Assembly (NCBI GenBank): GCA_963678705.1
Contig: OY783211.1
Span: 16,072,603 to 16,136,602, forward strand
Direction: 5' to 3'
From: Panorpa germanica
Lineage: Eukaryota > Arthropoda > Insecta > Mecoptera > Panorpidae
DNA length: 64,000 bases
The notes below the pieces were generated by a model that was not told the DNA's origin, ran no database searches, and saw only the letters and a list, made by a program, of their open reading frames with translations. Both the position numbers and the translations under genes were made by a program. This document shows positions 23,861 to 35,050 of this stretch, piece after piece; positions within the stretch are counted from its first letter, which is position 1; each line of letters starts with the position of its first letter.

Positions 23861-25647
23861 TAATTAGAAACAAATAGTTGAAACCATACACCCGCTTATA
23901 AATTATGCTATAAACTACATGATTTTTTATTTGTCACACATTTTGGATCCAGCTTCCTTATTAGCTATGTTGTCCCATATTGGAAAAAAGAAATATTTTT
24001 CTAAATCTCAATTTGTGTTTTTTTTTGATTATGACTCCTCTCCTCCCCCATGTTACGTTTTGTTACATTTTGACGAAATTAAGTAACTAAAATATTCTAA
24101 TTTCGTCACGAAATGTGCTGTGCTTCAGATAAACTATTTTCCCGTTTTGCATTTTATTTCTATATAGTTTTCACTCTCTATTTTTTATGAAGTTTTATTG
24201 TAAAAGTAATTGTAGCATCTTATGTGCTTTGAAATAACAAAGAACTGCCCACCAAATATTCCATTTCAAACTCATTTTGTGTATTTTTAATAATTCTTCT
24301 AAGAAAATTAGTTGATAAAATACATATTTTGATGATTTTTAATAAACAACCTACAGCTATATCGAGCGTTGCCCTAGTTCCTAACTTCTCGTCATCCCCT
24401 TACCCCCAGGGTGTATTTTTTTGCGATCATACTCCATTTAATCCAATCTCCGTCGTATTCGATATTTATAAGTCAGCACACGTTATTTTTGGCTGATTTA
24501 AGCAGTAATCATTTTCATACTTCAAGTCACTTTAACAATGGGACATTTATTGGCTTTAGAATCTATTATTTCATAAGATTTCCCCCCTTTTTTTTCAAAA
24601 ATACTAAAAATATATTGATTAATATTATTATTTGTGGTTGTTATGTATATTTCAACGAAATAATTTGTGTAGGAATTATTACATACATGTAAAGCTTAAA
24701 ACCACTAAAATCAGGGGCGGATTAAGTGGAGGGCGCACTTGCTGTGTCTACGAAGCTGGGTTCAGTTGTAACTAGGTACAATTGAATTTGTCGGGTAAAA
24801 CGTTAGAACGTGACACGAACAGGATCAGGAGGAAGATCTGAAGGGGATGAGTGTGGTGAATTGGAAGAGGAAGGCGGAAATAAATAAGAAAAATTGTATG
24901 AATATCTTAAAGATGGTCGGGTCGTAGTGCCAGGATGGTGAAGATGATTTGTAAATTTGTTGTGAGAAAAAAACCAAAAGTAATTTATGTGACCTTTTTC
25001 ATGTGTAGCGCCCTGGAACGCTTAGCAACAGAATCCTATCAAATTTTTCAACCTGAATCTTGCGAACCTTAATTCGGATCTGATGGGCATGTGAATGACG
25101 TTGTTATAGCTAAGAACTAATTTTGACGTATTTTTTACATAGAAATCAAAAGTTACACAATATTTACGCTATTGATTATAAATTTACAAAAATCAATGAG
25201 GATTTTTGAGTTGATTCATTACAATTCATACACAATATTTTTAAGAGCATCAATAAATGGTCTCTGGTATGAGGCTGTAGCTAGAAACAAACCATAATAC
25301 GGATATGCATGAATGGTTAAAATTAATTGTCAATTAGACAAATAAATTTAATTTTAATATAATAAAGGTCAGCCTAATTACAGCCTTTTGAACTTAAATT
25401 CGTAGTCATAATATCTATATGGACAGGAAAATGACCATTCCTTTGTTCTCAATTATACTTAATTAGAGTTATTGCAATTACACTGCTTGAAATTGCCTTT
25501 CAAAATTAATTTAGTTCTGCGTTTGTGTTTGTAATAAGACAGGGCCGCCGCTAGGTCTGTTGGTGCCACAGGAATTTTCTATTTGTAAAGTCAAAATATA
25601 TTTTGGGCTAGGAACTGTAAAGGGAGGATTAGGTTACAACTTTTTTT
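23861..25647. other. Gene-free sequence with repeat fragments
   Basis: Fragments of MITE-like ends are seen at about 24713 (CAGGGGCGGATTAAGTGGAG) and 25540 (GACAGGGCCGCCGCTAGG). A CCTCCCCCATGTTACGTTTTG piece at 24045 recalls the ends of the TIR elements near 31 and 33 kb. The open frame at 24411-24692 shows no coding character. Confidence 0.4.
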
Positions 25648-26290
25648 TATTTATTTATATTAATGTACAACATATTAAGTTTATTGTGTAAAATTTTGAA
25701 ATCGATTGGAGTAAAACTGTCGGAGATATAGAGTTTTAAGTCTTCACCTGTCTGGTCTGCTTTCGTGTTACTTTGAAACTTTTAAATGCGGGTTCTCACA
25801 CATATCTTTTTCAGAGTCGGTGCCCTTTCTAGCTCAAAATCTACTGGACCGATTCTTTTGAAATTATGCACACTCTTTCTTTACATAAATGCCGTGATAA
25901 CGCTATCGAGTTTTCTTTAATTTTAGCGTATTTTAAAATAACAAAGTTTCTGATTTTTTTTACGAAAATCGGTATTTTGACTGTAAAAAATTGAAAAAAT
26001 AAAAAGAAAAAGAAAAACTCGACAGCGTTACCTGCAGAAACTTATCAACTAATGAAATCATTTTGGTTTTTCGATTTCAGAAAATCCGTACCGCAATGAA
26101 ACTTCTTTTTGTGACGTCTGCAGAGATTCACTGTCAAAGCCTCATTTCTTGACATTTTTTTATGAAAACTTCACAAAGTATTCTTTAAATGTCATTTTAT
26201 CATGTAGTAATTGTAGAAATAATTATATATTAACTGTGTCGTCAAAAAACATTATCGAAAATATGCTTTATTTTATCGTTTGGACCTAAT
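25648..26290 (-). repeat. Repeat family B, copy 2 (inverted)
   Basis: It is the reverse complement of the family B consensus. It includes AACTGTCGGAGATATAGAG at its right-hand end in element orientation and CATTATCGAAAATATGC at the start. It contains an extra copy of the AACTCGACAGCGTTACC block also present in copy 3. Confidence 0.75.
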
Positions 26291-26585
26291 CGTTATTTAG
26301 AGATAATCTTGAAACGGATTGTGCTTTCTTTTCTAATTTGTTTCTGTACAATTTCCCAGAAATTTTCGCCCGGTACCATTTTATTTCTTTCCACTGACGA
26401 CTTTTTGAAAAAATTCAAATTTCATTCAAAATTTAGTTCTGTTCAGTTGCGAATTTTTTCTTGCAGGATAACTTTAGAGTTCAGAAATGGTTTAGCGTGT
26501 ACAGCAGAATCATGAAATAAACAAATCCAGTAAACTTAACTTATTAACAAAACATTAATTACATTACATATAATTGTTATTACAG

Positions 26586-26806
26586 TGCATGTGTATTTAA
26601 TGTAGTAAGCGTGCAGAGATTTACGCGTCACCATCTATTACCGCCTCCTGGAGCAACGTGGGATCGTAGAATCAGTGGAATCATCTTAGTGTTGTGTCCT
26701 CGTGTTGAACGTCTATTGGAAGCGGACGGGGATGACGCCCGCGTCGGTGGGTGTAGGGCCGATACCGATGCTCCATATATTGCACAAAACCAGCGTCGCA
26801 GTCAAT
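26586..26806 (+). other. Orphan exon-like island, open on both strands
   Basis: It is bounded by TTGTTATTACAG at the left and TCAAT|GTAAGT at the right, a convincing acceptor and donor pair. The whole 221 nt is open on the plus strand. It reads VQRFTRHHLLPPPGATWDR and later RVERLLEADGDDARVGG, with much higher GC than its surroundings. The minus strand is also partly open. No family is recognised. It could be an internal exon of an unseen gene or a fragment of a mobile element. Confidence 0.3.
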
Positions 26807-26939
26807 GTAAGTTTACGGGGAGAAGCGAGAAGCATGGTGGAATAGTGAGGAAGAGAAGGAGGATGGTGTCGGTCGGGTTGGTAGTTGGTAGTGTGCAGAG
26901 GGTTAGTGAGGTACGTTATAGATGTATAGATGTTTAACA

Positions 26940-28530
26940 ATGGTCTTTGAGTGAATAGATTGTCTTCCCAACAATAGACATATTGTCTTCCAAGCTTGAT
27001 TGTTGATACAGAAAGCACCGAGTTCTATTGCGATGTGCGCGAACTATGTGTTTAGTTATATCGTATAAATAGCGTTTGGTGGGCTAACTACAGGGTATTG
27101 CTGAATCGGTATTTTTTGTGGGAAATGTCTAACATTTCTAGACGCTCATCTTAATTTGGAGATACATAAGGTCATTCCATTTCAAATTAGAAATTGGAAA
27201 TTGAAGATTAGATGTTGACAGTTAGAATTGATTTGCCACGAAATTCAAATTTGCTCAGTGCCCCATTTAGGCATAATGCATCACTGGCTATCCTGCGTCT
27301 GTTGATTTTTCTTGTTTCCTTAAGCGATTAGGGTCTATTCCCAATCTATACAATAGAATCCACTCACCATGTGGTATAAAACTAATAATCCGTCTAGACC
27401 AGGGCCTCTATTTTTGGCTTTAACTCGCAAATAATGTCACGGAAACATCGTCTTCTTTTTTTAGTTTAATTTATTTACCGTCGGTCTATTTTTGATGCTG
27501 AATCCTATCCCCGACGTCCTTCTGTAATGTCCTCCTATAAGTTGTATGATTATGAGAATTCATAACAAATTAATTTTTATCCAAACCAAAATTATAGCTG
27601 TAGTCCGGAATCGAATCACATTCTTCCTTTCACCAAAATTCATATAATTCTTTGAAAAAAGAAAACGATTTTCGTTTCATCTTTAGTGAAGAACATTTCT
27701 ATGAACATCTAGTTCAACATTTCTATGTAACATGTGTTATGTTTCACTCGCACTAATTGTAATAGAATGAGTGTGAGCGAAATATAAAATGTAGTATAAG
27801 ATGTTGATCTAGACGAAAATTTAATCAAGTTGGCAACATTTTCAAAAGTTCTCTAATACAAAAAACATTTCTACCATAGTATTTATGGTTATTACTTGTT
27901 TATTAGTTAAATTAATTATAGAAAAAATTATAAAATTTTAAAATATTGAACCCGCGTAAACAGAGCGATTTCAGCGCTACTATGCGGTGGATTCATGTAT
28001 TATAATCGTAAAACAATAACATATTGTTCCTGCAAAAGATTATCTGTAAAACAAACAGTAAAGACGGTAGCAGCTCAGCCCGTAGCTCTATTGGATCCAG
28101 CCATTGTTTTAAAGTCCATTATTAATAAAGTTACTTGAAAAATTTAATAACAAAAAATGTATTATATAGAAAAAAAAAATCAATATATGCAAAAAAGATG
28201 CAATAGGTATATTTTATATTGTGAAATATTATCATACAATATTTTCTTGATGATGTCTCATTTTATCATCATTTTTGCGGATTTTAATTTAAAAAAACTT
28301 ATTTCTAAATTTCTATTCGAGTCTTCAAGTTCAATCCAGACCAAACCAGACCAGTGTTAAATTTTCTAACTTTGGTTGTTGTTAAAATTAATTAGATTAT
28401 GTGCTCTCATAATCAAAAAATTTATGAGGCAGCGGAGTAGTCAATATACACGAGACAACGACAGCATAAATACTGCTAACATTGTAAGAGATCGTTGGTG
28501 ATTCAGCATAGGATCAGCATTGGAAATAGA
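26940..28530. other. Gene-free sequence
   Basis: No coding frame or repeat family was recognised with confidence. The sequence returns to high AT after the GC-rich island. Confidence 0.35.
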
Positions 28531-28535
28531 CCGAC

Positions 28536-28582
28536 GTTAAATAAATTAAATTTAAATAAATTAAAGTTAAATAAATTAAATT
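28536..28582 (+). repeat. 15-bp tandem repeat, three units
   Basis: Units of TTAAATAAATTAAA(T/G) recur head to tail and run into an A-tract. The repetitive open frame (NKLNLNKLKLNKLN) is only a by-product. Confidence 0.8.
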
Positions 28583-28813
28583 TAAAAAAAAAAATTCTAT
28601 TGCTACCGAAGAATTTTACAAATAATTTCTTTCTTCTTTATTTAATTTTTTTCAATGACTCCGTGTTCATTTTTGCAGTTTTGTCCTAACTCTACTCCTC
28701 CCATTTATTCAGAAATAAACTAACTAATAAGTTTCATCTTGTGATAGTTTTATTTTATATAAATATATGTTAAGAGTGGTTGCGTTAGAAACTGCAAGGC
28801 AGGTTAAGCACTT

Positions 28814-28984
28814 TTATCTTTCCAGTTGCATTATTTTTTTTGATTCACTTGTTTCTCTTTTAAGTGACTTGTATACATCCTCAATAACTTGTTTTTGTCT
28901 TCTAAGATTCACAAATTCTTTAAAATATTCATTTAATATTTCGACACGACATTTTTCAATCTGTTGAAATCTCTTGAACATCAT
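28814..28984 (-). CDS. Possible terminal exon, charged coiled-coil-like C-terminus
   Basis: A 56-codon frame begins directly after CTGCAG| and starts MMFKRFQQIEKCRVEILNEY. It continues with Lys/Glu/Arg-rich helix-forming sequence and ends KKIMQLER with a TAA stop. Composition is coding-like (heptad-compatible, balanced codons). The pyrimidine tract ahead of the acceptor lies in the MITE at 28991-29182. It may be the last exon of an unseen gene, or debris of a transposase or LINE ORF1. No homologous family is recognised. Confidence 0.3.
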   Translation of the reverse strand: MMFKRFQQIEKCRVEILNEYFKEFVNLRRQKQVIEDVYKSLKRETSESKKIMQLER

Positions 28985-28990
28985 CTGCAG

Positions 28991-29182
28991 ATCCGAATTT
29001 GAGGGAGAGCAGGCAAAGCTATTGCCCCGAGGCCTCCATAAGAAAGGGGCCCCCACGAGATCAAAGCAATAAATGTTTGAAAGACTTGACGAAAAAAAAT
29101 TGTTATTTTTATTTGGAAAATAATTAGGGGCCTCCGCTCCTTCGTTGCCGCAGGGCCTCCACACCTCCAAATCCGACCCTGA
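28991..29182 (-). mobile_element. MITE of the CCGAATTTG type, copy 1
   Basis: About 190 bp with imperfect inverted termini (CCGAATTTGAGGG / CACCTCCAAATCCG). It matches 56991-57148 in inverted orientation, including CTAATTATTTTCC, TCAAGTCTTTCAAA and GGGGGCC. It is non-coding; the overlapping frames are not genes. Confidence 0.75.
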
Positions 29183-29987
29183 TCATTTGCTATGTTCAGG
29201 TTCAACAAGCGCTGAATTTCTATTAAAACTTGTTTTCCCCAAATAAATAGGTTGTTCGTAGATAATTAAAAAAAAAATTCTAGCATAATTTTAATATTTA
29301 TAATTTTTTGAAATTTGTACCAGTTTTCCAATTTTCGTTCAAGGTCGAGTGCGTGTGATTTGACTTTCACGGATTTCCTCCCACCATAGAAATAATCTTT
29401 ATATAACATTTACTTGTCGTATCTCGATCAGATGAAGATTAAATTTGATTCATTTTATATAAATCTTGCATCAGCTTCACAAAATGGATGCTGAGCGTAG
29501 TTTAGATAACGCCCTTTTAATTCCTCCCTCTTTTCTAGTAAGGAGTTGCGGGAATATTTGGAATTGCATAGAGCTAAAAAGAATCTAAAGATTTCTAAAA
29601 ATCTTTTATCGTTTTTTTTTTTTTTGAATAAGACCAGATAACTAAAAAAACGCCTTACATTTCTTTGAAAATGAAAATCTTTTCAACTAAAAATTTCTAA
29701 GGTTGTAAAAAATATATAGTTGAATATCAAAAAATAATAAAAAGAAAACCAATAGTACCACCACACAAATAAAACGCAAAATTCCATAAAAGTGTGCTCT
29801 GTGTATGTGTGTGTGTTTTCGTTTTAATAAGTGTACGTTCAAAGTTGCGTTATGTAATTATTGTATCTTTACTTGAACAGCAAATGATTTCAGATATAAT
29901 TTGATGTCTGTTATCAGTGAAGGACATTGTGCGGTTTGAATTTATATTTATACAGAAATTACATTATCTGAATTATCTGAACTTAGT
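29183..29987. other. Gene-free sequence
   Basis: AT-rich, with T and A homopolymers. No feature was recognised. Confidence 0.35.
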
Positions 29988-30291
29988 CAGAGGCGGCCTT
30001 AGGGGGTGGCAAGCAGGGCAACCGCCCGGGGCTTCGCATTCTTGTGCAACAACCCAAGTAGAAAAAATCATTACTACATATGTATCTGAATCTCGCGCCT
30101 CGTTCTTCAGAAATCTCACTAGAATCACTGCGTATATCTTTTAAGGCATTCATGTACCTTAGTTTATCATTATTAATATTTGTCATCTTTGTGCTTGTTA
30201 ACTTTTATAAAACTTCCAATATTAAATTTTATGTCTCGTCAATTATCATCAAAAATACTTACTTACAATTTACATAAATTAAACAAAGAAC
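29988..30291 (-). mobile_element. MITE of the CAGAGGCGGCC type, copy 1 (one end lost)
   Basis: The left end, CAGAGGCGGCCTTAGGGGGTGG, is one inverted terminus. The body matches 62232-62569 in inverted orientation over about 290 bp (for example CGAGACATAAAATTTAATATTGG-like and TCAATTATCATCAAAAATACTTACTTA blocks). The right terminus is missing after ACAAAGAAC. The frames here are shadows of the repeat. Confidence 0.75.
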
Positions 30292-30377
30292 TAAGTATAG
30301 ATATACTTATCTAGTAGCTTACATTTGAATAATTACACGGTGTGGTAGAGATTGCTCAAATAAATAATTCTACATGA

Positions 30378-30641
30378 TTAGGTTACTAGGTCCGAGGGTT
30401 TAGTCCTGCGAATTCTTCGAACATCATTACTATCAAGCAATATTTGCGTCACGGCAATGTTTTCGTGGTTACGAAGTTTGAACTCGTGCTTCGCTGCTAT
30501 AGTTTTGATTTCTTCTCCGACTGTGTTAATCTTCAGGTCTCTATGAATGTCGTCATTGCGGATATACCACGGTGCATTAACTATTTCTCGCAGAACTTTA
30601 TTTTGGAACGTTTGTATTTCTTTAATGTTTGATTTCTTGAT
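30378..30641 (-). pseudogene. Jockey-clade LINE ORF2 C-terminal remnant
   Basis: An uninterrupted 87-codon minus-strand frame reads IQTFQNKVLREIVNAPWYIR, later HRDLKINTVGEEIKTIA, and ends RRIRRTKPSDLVT before TAA. This is the conserved C-terminal region of Jockey-type LINE ORF2 proteins, downstream of the reverse transcriptase. Only the 3' end is present, the usual result of 5' truncation. Because this frame is unbroken, the insertion may be fairly young. Confidence 0.85.
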
Positions 30642-30733
30642 GTAACCTTAGAGATGCACTCACATTGGCTTTAGCACTTGTTTTCTCATGTTTAGTTCAG
30701 AGCGTCGCCTAATTAGCTAATACATATTTCAAA

Positions 30734-31550
30734 AAGGGGGCGTCCATAAATTACGTGAGGTGTTTTTTTAAATTTTCTGTCCCTCCCTCCCCTCCTGGTG
30801 AGATGTCGTGAGATTTTATTCAACCCCCTCCCCCATCCCCCAATCTCACGTGAGATTTTTCAAAATGTGGGTTTCTTACGTAAACGCGTTGGATTGTTAT
30901 TGTAAAAAGAAAAAAAAATTTGCTGAGAGTTTAATTATAAGTGTAATAAAAATTTAACAATAGAATACTTAAATCGTCATTACTGTGATTAAAAAAAGAA
31001 TATCTACTCTAATTCAGTCCATGGAGAATCATGCGCGGTCTCAAGAGAGACTATTGGAACCAACATGTCCATATGATTTTCAGTAAAATCATCTGCTCCT
31101 TCAACTTCGTTCTGATCTAGCCACTCTAAGCCGTTGGCGCTTGCGCACAGTAACTCATTAGCTCGTCTTGTGACAATCCGTGACAATCCAATTTATTCGG
31201 TTCTACTGTGCGAGGTAGTGCCGCCCGTATTCGGACGGCTTTGTAGCGTGCAGTCTGAGAGCTCCAGAGCGATCTCATTACATTTACATGGTTCGGATAG
31301 GTAAAGCGTAGTAGCCCGTATACGTCCGGCAGAAATTCGCTTAAATACGGTCCCATACTGAGACAGGCCTTAAGCATGTACAATCTAGATTAAATGGACC
31401 AAAATAGTATAATTTTTTTTTGTTTCAATCAGAAAAAAAATTGCGTGATATTTGCCGAGACCCCCCCTCTCTCCAACGGAAGATTAGATGAGATTTGACT
31501 CGACCCCCTCCCCCCCTTAAACATCTCACGTAATTTATGGACGCCCCCAA
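30734..31550. mobile_element. TIR DNA element with GGGGGCGTCCATAAATTACGT ends
   Basis: Left terminus GGGGGCGTCCATAAATTACG (30736 on) and right terminus CTCACGTAATTTATGGACGCCCCC (ending about 31549) are near-perfect inverted repeats over more than 20 bp. Just inside each end is a C-rich stretch with TCACG motifs. Length is about 815 bp. The interior carries coding-like minus-strand sequence (31004-31383). The superfamily is not certain. Confidence 0.85.
31004..31383 (-). pseudogene. Coding-like passenger inside the TIR element
   Basis: Two overlapping minus-strand frames look like one coding sequence with a frame change. The first (31383-31126) reads ACLSMGPYLSEFLPDVYGLL and later SLWSSQTARYKAVRIR. 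The second (31186-31004) reads NELLCASANGLEWLDQNEVE and ends acidic. A 10-bp tandem duplication (GGATTGTCAC twice) lies at 31166-31187, in the overlap of the two frames. It may be a transposase C-terminus or captured host exon; I do not recognise the family. Confidence 0.4.
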
Positions 31551-32379
31551 ATGAATATGTAAATAATTAAGATCATTATATGAACATAACGAAAATTCTT
31601 CTCCTTTCGATAACTGTGATTTAATCTCTCGTTCTCTTACCCTGTATCAAAGGGGTTGGAGGATAAAGGGGAAACCCCTTTTTCACCCATCACCATCACT
31701 TGGGATATTTTTTGATCACGTGACTATTGTGGTTTCATAGAACACATAACAATGGCTATGGAACATTGTCATTCGGTTTATTCCATTCAATTCTAGATTT
31801 CAATAGAAAATGAGTTATATTGACGACTATATGTCTGATGTGCCTGCCCAACAGAAAAGAGAATGAGACCATTATATATATAATATAATGTGTTGGAATA
31901 GGACAGATATATAAATATAAATATTGTCCGAACAAGTGTATTTTGAATTATTGATTACATATACAATATAAATATAATAATATATAAAAAAAACTTCGTT
32001 TTAATGGAAATCTATTAAAGTGTACGTATTATATTAAATTAATTGATGGGTTTAGAGAATTATATTGTACTGTAAGCTGTATTGTGTGTTACGTAGTGAT
32101 TAATGTTGATATTGCAGTGGTCTGAACGTGCGTTCACTGTTCAGCACGGAAAGCAACGGGTGCGTTCAACGTATTGGAGTTTGGAATGAAACGCAAAAGA
32201 GAATAGCATATGCAGCAAGAACTAGCGGGTATTTTAGCGACAATATATAATGATGTGTCTTCTATGAACTAAAATTACTCGGTGACTCTATGAGTGTATG
32301 TCATATAAGGACTAAATAAGGACTGTATGTTTATAACTAAAATATATTATTAAGTATTATGTAATAACTTCTTTTATAA
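31551..32379. other. Gene-free sequence
   Basis: AT-rich; no gene or repeat was recognised. Confidence 0.35.
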
Positions 32380-32613
32380 TCCGCACTGATAACAAAAATA
32401 ATAACGGAGCTAAACCAATTCCCTTCGTTTGCAGTATCAGATGGTTTTACACTAAGTGAAGGTCCTCTCACTAGCGGTACTTGTAAGAATACTCGTATAA
32501 ATGTGTTCCTTTCAGCATCGCCAGCATTTCTACAACAATCGTTTCAGGAAGCAACTAGACCTCTGGTAGCCGATTGGAAGTCGAACTCAGTTGCGTTTCC
32601 GTCCTCCCTTTAA
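32380..32613 (+). other. Orphan coding-like open stretch
   Basis: A 77-codon open stretch lacks an early ATG and ends at TAA 32611-32613. It reads SDGFTLSEGPLTSGTCKNTR and then SFQEATRPLVADWKSNS. A splice-acceptor-like CGTTTGCAG precedes part of it at about 32425-32433. Composition is less AT-biased than the flanks. No family is recognised; it could be a decayed mobile-element segment. Confidence 0.25.
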
Positions 32614-33320
32614 TGTTTATACAATAAATCTCTGGAATGAATGCTAACTAGTCGACATTCATTCTAATATATATTTTAAAAATTTATTGCGTTTTTTAAA
32701 GCCTCATTCCCACTCACTGGTTCGATTTTTAATTTACTGTTTTCATCTAATATTTTAATCTAGATTTCGTGTTTTAATTTGAGTTTAGTTAATTTAGTTG
32801 GTGCGCATGCGTCTTTAGTAATATAAATTTTGACAGCTCGACAGTTGGACAAAATTGAAGGTGAAATAATTAAAATTGCTGTTTTTAATAACAATTAGTA
32901 ATAGAAATTGTTTTTATTTCTTTATTTTTGACAAACTGACATTAAACCTCTTTTAAATATAAATTCTACTGCATTTTGACAGTTTGCACATTTCAGAGGT
33001 TATAATTTAATATAGTTTTTTTTAATTTAATATTTTTTATTTAATACATTGGACCTTGTAAGGTTCTAAAAAAACTAAGAAAACTTAAAAAATAAATTAA
33101 ATTAAAAATGGTACTTCGAATGATTACGCGTATTGCCATATGCTAAACAATTTAAATTAAATTCAAAATACAAAATTAAATTAAAGCAGTGAATGGGAAT
33201 GGTACTTAGCACTTTACAGACGAGAGACTAAATTTACAGTGCAAAATAAAATAAGCGTTGAAAGGTGGAGATGGTAATCTCTTTACACGTTCAAAAACAT
33301 AGAATTAAATGATATTTTGG
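32614..33320. other. Gene-free, contains one NRF1-like palindrome
   Basis: TGCGCATGCG at 32802-32811 matches the palindromic NRF1/ewg-type site typical of TATA-less promoters. No first exon is evident on either side, so its meaning is open. The remainder is AT-rich. Confidence 0.3.
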
Positions 33321-33326
33321 TATTAG

Positions 33327-33530
33327 GGGTCATCCATAAATTATGTCACGTCTTTGACATGCCATGTCACACATTACAGACCCTTCCTCCCACTGTTATG
33401 ACGTCACACATTTGAAAGGAGAACATTTTCTTCTTCTTTTGTTTTTGATTTTTTCTTTGAAGATGATTTTACTTTAGAGTCGAATTTTCCTCCCCCCTTG
33501 TCACGTCTTGTCCCACTACCACCCACTCTG
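33327..33530. mobile_element. Fragment related to the TIR elements (GGGGTCATCCATAAATTATGTCACG)
   Basis: The left end, AGGGGTCATCCATAAATTATG, resembles the termini of the 30734 element. The C-rich TCACG-containing sub-terminal parts recur (CCCTTCCTCCCACTGTTATG; CCCCCCTTGTCACGTCTTG). The right terminus was not found. A similar fragment lies at 60690-60880. Confidence 0.5.
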
Positions 33531-34408
33531 CGGGTAATCTTTAAATGTTTAATATACATATTCATGTTTCTGTAATGTTTTTGGTAATTCAAAAACCGTA
33601 ATGAAAAATAAGCCCATAAGTAAAATAACAAAAGGTTCCATGCTTAACCACTTTCTTTAATTATGTCAATAATTACCTCAGTTCTATTCATCAATATTTA
33701 CAAACCGTAATTAAAGACGACCTCTATTTCATTCTACTTAACATCACAATTTGAATAAAATGAAATAAATTCAGATTTGTTACAAAAACAACCTAATGAA
33801 GATCTAAGCGTCAATAGTCACACCCTCCGTTCTGTTGAGAGGTGGGTGGGTCCACCCTCTGTCCTCCTCCTCCTCCAGTTACCCCTGCCCAACACTAACT
33901 ACACAAGGATAGGCAAGGCAAGGCAAGGCACCCACCTATATAGATGTGTGTTTTATATTTTTGATTGTATTCAATTCGTTTTCCCGCATTGTATAACACT
34001 TTTTTTATCTCCACATTATAAACTTGGTCTATAGAAGAAGGAATTTTACTTTTTTTTTTCTTTTGTCATTTTCTTTTATATATTTCCACGAGTTTTCTTT
34101 TATATTATTCACAAATAGTAACGCTTTACAATACTTCTATGTCTTTTGTAATCGTCAACAAAAAAAAATGTGTTTAAAAACGTTTTCCAAATAAAGAAAA
34201 AATAGTGTATAACTTTCCTATTTCATTTAGCATACACTTCTTTTGGACTTAGAGATGTGTTCTAGATTGCAGGGTTAGTCGTCTGTTTTCTAGAGTACTT
34301 TCTGCTGAAGGTCTCCTTCCATTTTACCGCATTTACCTTGGAAAGTTAAAGTAAGATGTATAGATGTTATATTAAAGAATATGTCAATATATGTTGCAAT
34401 CCATATTA
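33531..34408. other. Gene-free sequence with simple repeats
   Basis: A GC-rich spot at 33815-33940 has (CCT)n, a GGGTGGGTCCACCC hairpin-like piece and (AGGCA)n. The frame across it is low-complexity and was not called. Confidence 0.4.
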
Positions 34409-35050
34409 AGGTCAAAATGATAAAAGGAAGCATATTTTCGATAATGTTTTTTGACGACACAGTTAATATATAATTATTTCTATAATTACTACATGATAAC
34501 ATAACATTTGAAGAATACTTTGTGAAATTTTCATAAATAAATATCAAGAAATGAGGCATTGACAGCAAATCTCCGCTGACGTCACAAAAAAAAGTAACAT
34601 TGCGGTGCCACTCATAACTCATCACTGGATTTTCTGAAATCGAGAAACCAAAATGATTTTATAAGTTGATAAGTTCTGCAGGTAACGCTGTCGAGTTTGT
34701 CTTTTTTTTTTTATTGATTTTCCAATTTTTTACAGCACTTTAAAGTTAAAATACCGATTTTCCATGAAAAAAATCAGAAACTTTGTTATTTTAAAATACT
34801 CAACAGCGTTACCTCAGCATTTATGTAAAAGAAGTGTGCAAAATTTCAAAAGCATCGGTCTAGTAGATTTTGAGCTAGAGACTCTGAAAAAGCTATGTGT
34901 GAGAAACCGCATTTAAAAGTTTCTTAGTAACACGAAAGTAGACCAGAGAGGTGAAGTCTTAAAACTCTATATCTCCGACAGTTTTACTCCAATTGACTTC
35001 AAATTTTTACACAATAAACTTAATATGTTGTACAATAATATAAACAAATA
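34409..35050 (+). repeat. Repeat family B, copy 3
   Basis: Same orientation as copy 1, and the most complete copy. It spans AGGTCAAAATGATAAAA to TTGTACAATAATATAAACAAA, with the GGTAACGCTGTCGAG and CAACAGCGTTACCTCAGC blocks about 130 bp apart in opposite orientation. The open frame on its minus strand (34290-34625) is a by-product. Confidence 0.75.

Noticed and set aside
26713..27018. 101-codon minus-strand frame
   Set aside because: Only the part over the GC-rich island looks non-random and the frame ends in it; no independent support.
29917..30277. Small frames at 29.9-30.3 kb and the matching ones at 62.3-62.65 kb
   Set aside because: They coincide with the GGCGGCC-type MITE copies and reflect shared repeat sequence, not a conserved protein.
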